A DNA stretch of 64,000 nt from Beroe forskalii (taxonomy: Eukaryota; Ctenophora; Nuda; Beroida; Beroidae). Shown one piece after another: positions 10,486 to 21,600 of the stretch. The position numbers and the translations under genes were made by a program. The notes beneath the pieces were generated by a model. That model saw only the letters and a list, made by a program, of their open reading frames with translations, was not told where the DNA came from and ran no database searches. Position 1 is the first letter of the stretch. Every line of letters starts with the position of its first letter. The stretch spans positions 62,001-126,000 of the forward strand of contig WFMF01000133.1 of assembly GCA_011033025.1 (NCBI GenBank), in the 5' to 3' direction.

Positions 10486-13400
10486 ATGTTTCAAGACTAT
10501 CAGAAATCCTTTGGCCTCCTGGCGTATCAGGGAGAAGTGTTACCTGATGTTGAGATAGGATCCAGGCTGGAAACCCCCAACGGAGGAGGGAGCCTGAATG
10601 CCACTGCCCCACCCTTCACTCTTCCTCCTGCTCTGTACCAAAACCTGGCAAACCAATCCAATTTGCATCAGAACCCGGGGGTGCGGCAGGAATCGAATAA
10701 TTCAACCGATTCTTCAGCGTTAGGTAGCACTTTTCATCCTGTTCAATCCAACGTTTCAGATGCTTTCCTTCGATCGGTCGCATCTCTCCAAACTCATGAA
10801 CCTAATGAACCCCCCGACCAGTCTGCGACCCAGAACTACTCCCCTCAGCTACAAATGCCGATGATAAGTTCTACCAAAAGTAGCCCTACACCAGATGCGA
10901 TGCCATCTGGTGATTCAGCCCGGGGTAAGGCTTTAGCTCAGCGTGTCAACGCTCTAGAAGCGATGGTGCTAGCGATGCGGGAACGATATGAGAAACAGAT
11001 CGATAACTACAAAACTCAGCTGTGTAATCAAGTGGAGAGCTACGCTAGGATGAAGGAAAAGACAAAGAAGTTGAAAGACGAATGTAAAACAAGTCAGGCG
11101 CAGTTACGGGAACAAAACAAGTTGAAGGAACAATATGCGGCGGCAATTCAACAAATGGAGGAGGAAAGGCAGCTAAGAGCAAACGAGAGGCAGGCCAAAT
11201 CAGTGGAATCAAGGAGACTCCTGATGGCCATAAGGGCTGAGTTGGATCAACAGAAGAAGGCTAACTCTGAGGCACAAAACCAAATTATTTCCAGAACTAG
11301 AGAAAAGGAGGAATTGGGTGAGAGTCTCAATCAACTTAAGCAGGAACTAGTGATGCGAGATCAGACCATGCTGAGCCTGAAAAAAGAAGTGATTGATCTG
11401 ACTCAAAAATACAAAATCCTGCAGCAACAACTTGTGGAGAGAAAGTTCAACTCAGCAAATTTGAAGCTTAGAGTTGCTCACGCGAATTGCGAAGCTCAAG
11501 TTGCAGAACGATCGAAACAAGCAAATCCAGATCTTTACAATCTGTCTGGATGGAAAGTGTGTCAAGATGAAATTAGGCGCATTATTGAACGAAACCGCTT
11601 GAAGTATGACAGGTTTGCTGACTCTCTCCACCGAGGAAAAGATCCTGAGGCAGTTACATTTGAGGAGGAACCTCTTTGCCCTCTGGAAAACCCCCAAGTA
11701 ACTGCCTCCCCTCCCGAGATACGATGATCTTCTTATGGGACGGGTGCCACCACCCCTGCTTAACTCTGAAATACACGCCCAAGTAAGCCACAATAATTCT
11801 CAAAACATGCAATCCGAGTTAGAGAGTATTGCAGTTATGCTGGAGGCACCGACGGCTGGTAATTCCGCCTGTCCTTCACCAAGTTTGGCATCTGTAGTGT
11901 CAAACCAAGGATCCACTGTTCTTGATACCACTGTTCTTGATACCAGCTCTGATTTAAACGTTGAAGAACACCAAAACCCCCAAGAAGGTTTCTCTCAAGG
12001 CTTGGCTACACTCACCAGTCAACTGAACCTTGATTCGTCCAAGCCCTCCAAATCTGTTGTATCAACTGAAGCAGTTCAGGTGAGAGGACGTGGCAGGGGT
12101 AGGGGTAGAAACCAAAACCAAGCCACCAAGTCTCCTGCTAGACTTCCCCATCAAACGAAGACTGGTAGAGGTGGAAGAGCTAGGACTTCTCTTCTTGCTA
12201 GTGCCATGGCGGGGAACTCTGGTCCTGTCAGTTCCCATGTTCAGGAAACAACCCAAGAACCTCAGCCTAACCCACCTCCTCCTCTTGACAATCACAGGAC
12301 TTCTGAAATTCCTCCTCAGATTGAGACAACCCAACCATCAGAAATGCCCCCTCCCTCAAGAATCAATACGGATTCCCCGCCTTTGAGGAGACCCAATCAA
12401 AACCTCGGCACGGTGATCAGTAACGCTATTCCAAATATCGGAAACATCCAACACCCTCAAGCTGTGAGTGTGGATGGTGGTCCACACCCTCAAACTGTGA
12501 GTGTGGAAAGTGGTCCACATCCACAAACTGTGGCTGTGGATGGTGGTCCCCAGATTTCATCTTACCAAATTCCTCCGTTTACTACAGTGATTCAAGCCGG
12601 AAATATTCGGCAATTCCCCGATGTCCACATCCCGTCCAGTGTTGTTCCCTCCACCATGCCTCCACAAATATTGCCGGAGCAAATTCCACGGCGGCCTCGG
12701 GGTTTTCCCACGCTTGAAGTTATAAGTTATAGTCCAATGCCTGAAAACGCAATGCGCGATTTCAATGTTGTTCCTGAGCCTCAGTTTGTTCACGGAAATT
12801 CAAATTTTGCATCTGAGCCTCAGTTTACCCAAAGAAATTCAAATGTTGGTTCTGAGCCTCAGTTTACCCAAGGAAATTCAAATGTTGGTTCTGAGCCTCA
12901 ATTTGCCCACGGAAATGCTAATCTTGGCATCTGAGCATCAATTTGCTCTCGGAAATTCAAATGTTATTTCTGGGTCTCGGTTCAATTTGCCTCAAGGAAA
13001 TTCAAATGTTGGTATCTGAGCCTCAGTTTGCTCAGCCTCAAGGAAATTCTAACTTAGTATCTGAGCCCCAGTTTGCTCAAGGAAGTTCTACTTTTGTTTC
13101 TGAGCATCAGTTTGTTCCCGGAAATTCAACCCTTGTTTCTGACCATCAGTTTGTTCCCGGAAATTCAAATGTTGTTCCTGAGCTTCAGTTTAATCTTGAA
13201 CCTACTAGAGTTAAACGCACTGATACGGGTAATAAAATGACTGAATCAACGAAGAAAGTTCTGAAAAAAGAGCCATCATTGGATAACAACTGTGTTATCT
13301 GCCTGGAGGACCTGAAACTGAAGGAAATCCACATCTCTGAATGTGCTCATAAGTTTCACAAGGACTGTGTGGATTCCTGGTATGCTACCAACAACTTCAC

Positions 13401-13647
13401 CTGCCCCCTATGCCGGACTTACCAACCCGATGCTTCGTCAGCAGTGTCACAAGAACAGGAGGAAGCGTTGTGGAGCACTTGGAGCTTGGGAAATGATGGA
13501 AATGAGAGAAATATTATGGGAAATAATGGGAACTTGGGAAACTTAGGAGGTATGGGAAATGTTGAAGATATCCAGGGCAATCTCTTTGTGTCTCAGCAGG
13601 CATGGTCTCGAGTTACATTCGATGGAACGTTTTTACTTGATCATTGA
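10486..13647 (+). CDS. Coiled-coil RING-H2 E3 ubiquitin ligase-like gene (frameshifted)
   Basis: Probably one gene read in three segments. 10486-11727 (413 codons) has a proline/asparagine-rich N-terminus, then a long coiled coil at about residues 140-330 (KALAQRVNALEAMV... KQELVMRDQTM) and a conserved-looking block, LSGWKVCQDEIRRIIERN. 11735-12934 is Q/P/S-rich with an RG patch ([13 protein letters not shown]). 12943-13647 ends with a RING-H2 finger, CVICLEDL...CAHKFHKDCVDSW...CPLC. Coiled coil plus C-terminal RING with CAHKFH resembles DZIP3/TTC3-type ligases; I do not claim orthology. Between segments 2 and 3 runs a 13-residue repeat (SEPQFAHGNSNVV, 39 bp); two 1-nt shifts in it (near 12928 and 13014) break the frame, and a stop at 11725 separates segments 1 and 2. 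The matching part of the downstream copy is intact, so the shifts in the repeat are local changes or sequence errors. Confidence 0.65.
12770..13195 (+). repeat. 39-bp coding repeat (13-aa SEPQF...GNSN) of the RING gene
   Basis: About 10 units with the core GAGCCTCAGTTTG and GGAAATTCAAATG. The matching array in the duplicate is at 14990-15395. Unit number and order differ between the copies, so the array has changed since the duplication. Confidence 0.85.
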
Positions 13648-13679
13648 TGTTAGATATATGACTGATGCGAGAATGTCCT

Positions 13680-13804
13680 GGGGACCTATCCGAAACAGAC
13701 TTAAGTCAGAAAACGACTTTGAGTAAAGAGTTATTAGCAAATTTCCAACACAATTTTGACTTAATTCCGTTTTTTGACTTAAGTTTGTTTCGGAAAGGAC
13801 CCCA
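13680..13804. mobile_element. Short MITE, family B, copy 1
   Basis: About 125 bp with inverted termini GG(G/T)CC.(T/A)TCCGAAACA, a CTTAAGTCA box and AAAACG. It is located just after the RING gene stop. Relatives are at 15900-16024 (carried by the duplication) and 43729-43850. Confidence 0.7.
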
Positions 13805-14141
13805 TGATGAAGTGCATATAATGGACTTGAATCTTGAAACGATTTCCTACCTATCATCATATCATATCCGATCAATATGTTGAGTTTTGTACGGTTCATG
13901 TTATATCTTGTAATTGAAACTATTGAATTTTTGGTGAATTTCTAGACTGGTGCTATAACCCCTTTTCCAAAGAAACATGTTTGAAAATGAGTAGAATTTT
14001 CGTCTTCATGTGATATTACGTTGATCTATGAGTATTAGAAAGTGACTAAAAGTCTCTCATACTACCATAGACTGAATATTTATTATTATTTACTAACTAC
14101 TGGTCCCATAAGCGAAATCCACTCTTGATTTAGAGATTACC

Positions 14142-14147
14142 AATAAA
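14142..14147 (+). promoter_or_regulatory. Candidate polyadenylation signal of the RING gene
   Basis: AATAAA about 500 bp after the stop. In the duplicate the matching site reads AGTAAA (about 16361), so that copy has lost the canonical signal. Confidence 0.3.
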
Positions 14148-14640
14148 TTTATGTGTGAATCATCATTTCACCTTGTATTGAAGTTTTTCATCCTAAACTG
14201 TAAATCGTAGTTCTTCGATCAGGAATATTTTATATTAATTTTGATAATATTTTTTACTCAACGTTATTTGTAGATTTTTAGTGAAATATTAATATGAATT
14301 TTGACTCTCGATACAATAATTATTATGGCTATTAAAATTGTATATTTTCATCTTGTATTGAATGGGGTAGCAAATTTTTTGAATCATATTGTGTTTACCA
14401 TTCTCTTTGATCGAATTTTGCTCTATGTAAGTCGGGGAAATATGAATATAGATTAAAGAGGATATAAACAATAAAAGATTTTCCATATTCTCTGTTTTCT
14501 GGTTGTTCCAATTTCATTATTATTGTCTAATGTTAGGCATATTTGTGTGTTTCTTATATTAATTCAAATTGTATTTTTCACTTCAAAGTACGCTTTTTGC
14601 ATGATGAGTGATACACTAGCCTCGCTTTAATCGAAGATAG
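14148..14640. other. 3' flank of RING gene within the duplication
   Basis: AT-rich, no gene seen. Duplicated at about 16365-16860. Confidence 0.3.
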
Positions 14641-14880
14641 ACGTATAATCAATTATTATTAAACCAAAAGTTTTCTGGAGGCTTCACACGATAGTCTATT
14701 ATAATACTTGTTGATATAATCATACAATATAAAACCATCTAATTTGTTAGTTTTTATTGTATTTGTTCTGTACCTAATATCTATCCAACATTTAATGCTA
14801 TTTATAGAAGATGAGAGTCTGTTAAACGTATTTCGGGATACGAAAATAGTTTCATCTGTACTTATGTTGTTCCCTCCACC

Positions 14881-15858
14881 ATGCCTCCACAAATATTGCC
14901 GGAGCAAATTCCACGGCGGCCTCGGGGTTTTCCCACGCCTGAAGTTAGTCCAATGCCTGAAAACGCAATGCGCAATTTCAATGTTGTTCCTGAGCCTCAG
15001 TTTGTTCACGGAAATTCAAATTTTGTATCTGAGCCTCAGTTTGCCCACGGAAATTCAAATGTTGTTTCTGAGCCTCAATTTGCTCACGGAAATTCAAATG
15101 TTGTTCCTGAGGCTCATTTTACTCAAGGAAATGCTACCTTGGCATCTGAGCATCAATTTGCTCTCGGAAATTCAAATGTTATTTCTGGGTCTCGGTTCAC
15201 TCAGCCTCAAGGAAATTCTAACTTGGTATCTGAGCCTCAGTTTGCTCAAGGAAGTTGTAACTTGGTATCTGAGCCCCAGTTTGCTCAAGGAAGTTGTAAT
15301 TTGGTATCTGAGCCCCAATTTGCTCAAGAAAGTTCTACTTTTGTTTCTGAGCCTCAGTTTGTTCCCGGAAATTCAAATGTTGTTTCTGAGCTTCAGTTTA
15401 ATCTTGAACCTACTAGAGTTAAACACACTGATACGGGTAATAAAATGACTGAATCAACGAAGAAAGTTCTGAAAAAGCAGCCATCATTGGATAACAACTG
15501 TGTTATCTGCCTGGAGGACCTGAAACTGAAGGAGATCCACATCTCGGAATGTGCTCATAAGTTTCACAAGGACTGTGTGGATTCCTGGTATGCTACCAAC
15601 AACTTCACCTGCCCCCTGTGCCGGACTTACCAACCTGATGCTTCGTCAGCAGTGTCACAAGAACAGGAGGAAGCGCTGTGGGGGACTTGGAGCTTGGGAA
15701 ATGATGGAAATCAGGGAAATATTATGGGAAATAATGGGAACTTGGGGAACTTAGGAGGTATGGGAAATGTTGAAAATATCCAGGGCAATATTTTCAACAT
15801 GTCTCAGGAGGCATGGTCTCGAGTTACATTCGATGGAACGTTTTTACTTGATCATTGA
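14881..15858 (+). CDS. Duplicated RING-H2 fragment ORF (325 aa)
   Basis: This is the 3' part of the preceding gene copied in tandem. It opens at an ATG (MPPQILPEQIPRRPRGFP) that is internal in the parent. It keeps an uninterrupted 13-residue repeat array, followed by the RING-H2 finger (CVICLEDLKLKEIHISECAH, CPLC) and the N/G-rich tail ending VTFDGTFLLDH. The coiled coil and N-terminus are absent, and the sequence in front is the 3' flank of the parent, so no promoter was inherited. It may be silent or expressed by read-through. It is intact where the parent is frameshifted. Confidence 0.55.
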   Translation: MPPQILPEQIPRRPRGFPTPEVSPMPENAMRNFNVVPEPQFVHGNSNFVSEPQFAHGNSNVVSEPQFAHGNSNVVPEAHFTQGNATLASEHQFALGNSNVISGSRFTQPQGNSNLVSEPQFAQGSCNLVSEPQFAQGSCNLVSEPQFAQESSTFVSEPQFVPGNSNVVSELQFNLEPTRVKHTDTGNKMTESTKKVLKKQPSLDNNCVICLEDLKLKEIHISECAHKFHKDCVDSWYATNNFTCPLCRTYQPDASSAVSQEQEEALWGTWSLGNDGNQGNIMGNNGNLGNLGGMGNVENIQGNIFNMSQEAWSRVTFDGTFLLDH

Positions 15859-15899
15859 TGTTAGATATATGATTGATGCGTGGGTGTCCTATCTCCTAA

Positions 15900-16024
15900 G
15901 GTCCTTTTCGAGACAGAATTAAGTCAGAAAACGACCTTGAGTAAAGAGTTATATTAGCAAATTTCCAACACAATTTTGACTTAATTCCGTTTTTTGACTT
16001 AAGTTTGTTTCGGAATGGACCCCA
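15900..16024. mobile_element. Short MITE, family B, copy 2 (in duplication)
   Basis: Matches 13680-13804, with a diverged left terminus (GGTCCTTTTCGAGACAGAAT). Confidence 0.65.
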
Positions 16025-16907
16025 TGATGAAGTGCATATAATGGACTTGAATCTTGAAACGATTTCCTACCTATCATCATATCATATCCGATCAATATGT
16101 TGAGTTCTGTACGGTTCATGTTATATCTTGTAATTGAAACTATTGAATTTTTGGTGAATTTCTAGACTGGTGCTATAACCCCTTTTCCAAAGAAACATGT
16201 TTGAAAATGAGTAGAATTTTAGTCTTCATGTGATATTACGTTGATCTATGAGTATTAGAAAGTGACTAAAAGTCTCTCATACTACCATAGACTGAAATTT
16301 ATTATTATTTACTAACTACTGGTCCCATAAGCGAAATCCACTCTTGATTTAGAGATTAGCAGTAAATTTATGTGTGAATCATCATTTCACCTTGTATTGA
16401 AGTTTTTCATCCTAAACTGTAAATTGTAGTTCTTCGATCAGGAATATTTTATATTAATTTTGATAATATTTTTTACTCAACGTTATTTGTAGATTTTTAG
16501 TGAAATATTAATATGAATTTTGACTCTCGATATAATAATTATTATGGCTATTAAAATTGTATATTTTCATCTTGTATTGAAAGGGGTAGCAAATTTTTTG
16601 AATCATATTGTGTTTACCATTCTCTTTGATCGAATTTTGCTCCATGTAAGTCGGGGGAAATATGAATATAGATTAAAGAGGATATAAACAGTAAAAGATT
16701 TTCCATATTCTCTGTTTTCTGGTTGTTCCAATTTCATTATTATTGTCTAATGTTAGGCATATTTGTGTGTTTCTTATATTAATTCAAATTGTATTTTTCA
16801 CTTCAAAGTACGCTTTTTGCATGATGAGTGATACACTAGCCTCGCTTTAATCGAAGATAGACGTATAATTAATTGTTATTAAACCAAAAGTTTTCTGGAG
16901 GCTTCAC

Positions 16908-17430
16908 ACGATAGTCTATTATAATACTTGTTGATATAATCATACAATATAAAACCATCTAATTTGTTAGTTTTTATTGCATTTGTTCTGTAACTCATAT
17001 CTATCCAACATTTAATGCTATTTATAGAAGATGAGAGTCTGTTAAACGTATTTCGGGATACGAAAATAGTTTCATCTGTACTTATGAGGCTCAATTAATA
17101 AGGGGAATTGTAAAAAATTTAATGAGATGTTATGATGATCCACCAGGATTTGGTAGCTAGACATAAGTAAAAATGTTTATTTTTGAGAGTTCAATTTAAA
17201 ATGTAAACTTTTTTCGTCACGAACGGTTGAAATGGTTATTATCAGTTATATTGTTGAGGAATAATATCTTTTGACTATCCCAAGTCGTATTTCAAATCAT
17301 TTTAAAATCAATGTATCCAACTTAATTCTTTGTATTATTTGCATTGTAAATAATACAAAAACTAACAAATTAGATGGTTTTATATTGTATGATTATATCA
17401 ACAAGTATTATAATAGACTATCGTGTGATA
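16908..17430. repeat. Inverted repeat at the right edge of the duplication
   Basis: About 70 bp at 16908-16977 (also 14688-14755) reappears in reverse complement at 17357-17430. The core is CACACGATAGTCTATTATAA. The arms are about 380 bp apart and could fold into a stem spanning the end of the duplication. Confidence 0.85.
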
Positions 17431-17452
17431 GTCAGGTAATGACAACAAGAAC

Positions 17453-17776
17453 GTGAACTACCTGGACCTCAATATTTCTATCCAACCAAGCAAGGTTATT
17501 GTGTCTGTATATAACAAGACCGATGACTTTAATTTCTCTGTAGTTTCCTTAACATTTCCACAGAGTAATATCCCTCTAGAAGTAGGCCATAATGTATTCT
17601 ATAGTCAAATCCTTAGGTATGCTAACATTTGTACTGAATTAGAAACTTTCCTCTTCAATCTTAAAAAAGTTTTCCAAAAACTGATTGAAAGAGGATATAG
17701 TAACTCCAATCTTGTAGACATTATTAAACGTTGCCTTAATAAGAATAGCTTAGTCTTTCAAAATATGCAATTTTAG
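17453..17776 (+). pseudogene. Retroelement reverse-transcriptase-related C-terminal fragment
   Basis: The 107-codon frame reads NYLDLNISIQP, YNKTDDFNFSV, FPQSNIPLEVGHNVFYSQIL and RYANICTELETF. The pattern of [YF]LDL.I, FNF, SNIP and [VF]YSQ-[IL]RYA is one I associate with the region just after the RT domain in Penelope-like and related animal retroelements. No catalytic RT box is present, so this is a 5'-truncated remnant. The clade is uncertain. Confidence 0.5.
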
Positions 17777-18538
17777 ATAACAGTACAATTTTAGATCAAT
17801 TTGTTTAGGTATTGGCACGCGAGGTTCTTCACATTCTGTACTGGATAGTTGTGCAGCTTGTTGCTGACCTTGAGCAACTTACTGTATGATTAGCCTGGGA
17901 CTGAATGTGGGGCTGACAGGCAGATGCCTGTAACCTCCCATTCATTTTAACTTCCACTTTCAGGTTCTAAATAGTAACATTAAGATGTTTCACCCGAATT
18001 TAATAACACTCATTGATCTTTTGCCTCTACTGAACTCTTTCCGTTTCCTCCCCTTCCCTCTAAACTGTGTTGCTCAGGAATCCAGAGTCCTGGGTGGCCC
18101 AGCCTTGCAGTTGTAAGCTGTGAGGGGTACCTGGGCCGAAACCCTCCGTTTCCCTTTGCCACCTGCTGATGGGACACCTACATCGCAGATGGCAGGGAGA
18201 CCTTACAACTGTAGGGTAACCGCTGATGATTCACAGTTTAGTCTCTTCCGCCTCTTATGTCAATCCTTGAATTAGAAAATCGATGTACAGTATTTTGTTA
18301 TGTTTGTAGTATACCCATACACCTTTATAGATAAGACATTGGATTGAATTGACATCAGTTTAATGTGCATGCTAGTACTACTAGCATGCGTCATGCAATT
18401 AATTCATTTCATGAGATTTCGAAATTTGATAATTCAGTTAGATAATTAGTTTTGATATTTTCCATGTATCTATTGATCTATGAACTCACTTTTATAATCC
18501 CTCACATAGGATTGGAAGGCTAGTATCAGAATGGGAAT
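17777..18538. other. Possible retroelement 3' tail and NFXL1 upstream region
   Basis: 17870-18240 is more GC-rich than its surroundings and could be the 3' UTR of the element above. No gene is seen. 18250-18538 is AT-rich and leads into the NFXL1 start. Confidence 0.3.
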
Positions 18539-18604
18539 ATGAGTGGGTTGTCCCACCTTAGTGGGGGCCGGGGAAGAGGGCGTGGACGGGCAGCAAGCGA
18601 GCCT
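18539..18604 (+). CDS. NFXL1: NFXL1 exon 1
   Basis: 22 codons, [20 protein letters not shown]. Basic RG-rich start like the vertebrate protein's GGRGRSRGRA. Donor gtgagt. A stop lies in frame upstream (TAG within 18519-18522), which supports this ATG unless a further 5' exon exists. Confidence 0.7.
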
Positions 18605-21600
18605 GTGAGTATTCATTACACAATTATAACTTCATTTATTTAGCTCATTAAAACTTCAGTGTAGATTTCACAAATTACGTAGTTTGAGGATTTTAAATGT
18701 GTATGTGAGAGATAATTCTCATATTTTCTCGTAATCAATAATTGTTGACCACTTTTAACCCCCCCCCCCCCTTCTTTATCAAGAAGTATATATTTTGTTG
18801 CAATAGCACGCTAATAGATACGAATAAATTGAATCACTCAACTCTAAGGGCGGGGAAGTGTCTACCTGTCATTTAAATTGACAGGCAGAACATTGACTTT
18901 TGACAACTTCATGTGTCGGGGTTTGCCAAACTCACGAAGTTATGATCCTGCCTCTGTTTGTCATCACTCAAATAACTGATTATCATGTGATCAATCAAGT
19001 GTCTGCGCCAGCTGTCACATCAAATGATCATAATAATTATCAACTCAGTCATACAATTTACACTATTTCAGCCGAGGTCGCAGCTCCTAAAGGTGCCAGG
19101 CAGAGGCAGTGCCCCTACACCTGGTGCACCAGTCTCCTCCTCTAAACCTGGTGCACCAGTCTCCTCCTCTAAACCTGGTGCTCCAGTCTCCTCCTCTAAA
19201 TGGGGACCTGACACATCCAGTGAGTGCTATCCGGATTCCTAGGACAATTATCCATCGGTGGTAAAAGTTTCTGCAAAAAACTTTGTAACTGAGATGAAAT
19301 AGCTAAATAGGCATCAAATACTAAAAAAAGAAAGATACTTTTTATGTCCAATATAATTGAGAGTTGATGTTTTGGTGTTCGTTTAGGGATCTTTCACATA
19401 TTACGTAATCATCTAAGGGGAGGGGTGTTTCAAATGATCACGTTTAATTACGGGGAGGGGAAGGGATTTTTGTGGTTATTACGTAATCAAAGTAAGTATC
19501 GAATTTTCGACACAATTTTTGCAACAAGCTCTCGGTATTTTTTGGCAAAATGACCGGAAAACCTACTCAAAAGCAACAGTTTTCAAAACTTTCCTGAATA
19601 TTTTCACCAAAATTCTCCAAAGTTGAAATAATCAATATTCGAGTATTTATTATGTCCATTTTCTTCATTGTCTACTCAAGTAGATCTGGGGTAAGCCATG
19701 ATTACGTAATATTCTCCTCGAAAGAGGGGGTGGGCTTTGATTACGTTTGATGACAAGGGGAGGGACTAGGGAGGGGTTGAAAATGGCTAAAAATGAATTA
19801 CTGTACTTAATACTTTAATATGTGAACAATCCGTTACTGAGAGGAATGGGGCTCCCGAGTTTCATTGCTCCCAAAAAGCAAGCATAACCCTTACACCGCA
19901 TATGGTTTCTTAGTTTATCCAAATGTCAGCAGCACTCGCGGAAAGTTTTTTAGTATCAACGCAATGCCTACTATTTTTTTCTTGGAAATAATAGCCAGGA
20001 TTAAGTGGAGTATCTCTTTCACGCGATGTTCCGAGATTCTCCATTCTTTCTTGACAAAACGCTGAGTTAAATGTTTTGAATGGAAAATGCAGAAAGTCAA
20101 TGGTAACATATTAACCAGTCAGTTCTTTGAATTTCTGGTGATTTTACCAGCGCTTTCAAGCTGTGCTGGATATAGTTAAATTCCCATATTTATATTGAGA
20201 ACCTGCAAATGAAATCAAATGGATAAATGGACAAATACCGGAATCGAATATTCAACTTAATCTGGTTATTGGGGACCTCTCACGCTCCCCTGTCAATGGG
20301 GACCTGACATAACCTCCCTCCTGAATGTTTTGTCCCTCTGACTATCATTTGCTGCACATCGGAGTCCACGATAATTGCATAAATTGTCCGGAATATATTG
20401 CTCAGGGGAAGTAGCTCCAGATTCTGGGGACTGATCGAACATCGGTTAACTCTTTAACTTAGGAAGCGATTAATTTAGGAATGTGAGTGAATATTATGCG
20501 GAATTTTATGTGAAAAATAAACTGGTAATGAAAAAATTGCACATGATAAAGAGCCAACTTCCTCGTCGTCATGATTTCGTCATGAGGGATAAAGTTGCGA
20601 CCTTCTTCATTATTTCGGATGAGAAAATGATACAATATTTCGCCATTTTCAGAACATCCGACACTTCCCCAATTTTCAGAAAATGGGGGTAAAAGTTCAG
20701 ACATTTCAACCACTCCTACTCAAGGGAGAGAGCTCCCCACGTACCAAATCCCCGAGAACATAGACTTCCTCAGCTCCGATGAGGAAGATGAAGTTAACGA
20801 ACAGGTTAGGGGGATTCTGTTCTTTCAATTATTACGTCAATATGCGCCCTTTTTGTAGAAATTCTTACGTAAATGGGATTTTTTGCATATATTACGAAAA
20901 TATCAATCACCTACTTAGTCAGTACCAAGCCAGTTCTGAGTCAGTAATAAGTTGGTATTAAAGTATTAAGTCAGCACGGCTCTTGATGACGTATCCTTCA
21001 CAGGTATTGGATAATGTATTAAGTCAGTATGGGGTGGACGGACAGGACATCAAGAACAAGCTTGCCGACCTCTACAACACTTCGTCCAGTAACTGCCTCG
21101 TGTGCCTTTCAACGGTCAGTACTTCCTCTATTTCTAGAGATTTGTGAAGCAAATTTTGTTGAATTGTAGATTTCAGGTCAGAACTGTTCGGCAGGTAAGA
21201 AGACATTTAAGCCAGGAATGCTCCATTCAATTTCGTGTTTCACCAAAGTTTAGTCAACTCAATCATGATTTAGCTTACATACCTCCCAACTGGTCATCGG
21301 TTCTATCGCTGCTTTGCATATGATTCACATTAAACACAGGCGAAAACACTTCATGACTGGCGTAATGCTGCCTAATATGAACACAATACAGCGATGTGAA
21401 ATGTGAATATGAGGGCCTGCATGAATGAACTCGACATGAACTATTAGCTAAAGACATTGTTGTTTATTATAAGATCAACACATTGCGCAAGAAGACTAAG
21501 GTTGTTTCCTGCTTTGGGTATATTGAAACTAAAGTTATGGCTTAGTCATATAATTAGTTTTAAACAGTCGGGTGCTGTGATTCGCGTTCAAAAATTACCA

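Larger units (their letters stand above)
12641..14875 (+). repeat. 2.2-kb tandem segmental duplication, unit 1
   Basis: The unit starts GTTGTTCCCTCCACCATGCC and holds the repeat array, the RING end and about 1.2 kb of 3' flank. It is followed directly by the same sequence at 14876. Outside the repeat array the two units differ by only scattered substitutions and small indels, so the duplication is young. Confidence 0.95.
14876..17085 (+). repeat. 2.2-kb tandem segmental duplication, unit 2
   Basis: Second unit. It ends at the same point (...ATCTGTACTTAT) at which unit 1 joins unit 2, then continues into unique sequence (GAGGCTCAATTAATAAGG). Confidence 0.95.

Noticed and set aside
14659..15009. 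Minus-strand frames (TNKLDGFILYDYINKYYNRL) in both duplication units and 17271-17456 (+).
   Set aside because: Open only because of the shared inverted-repeat segment; no domain recognised and no consistent extension.
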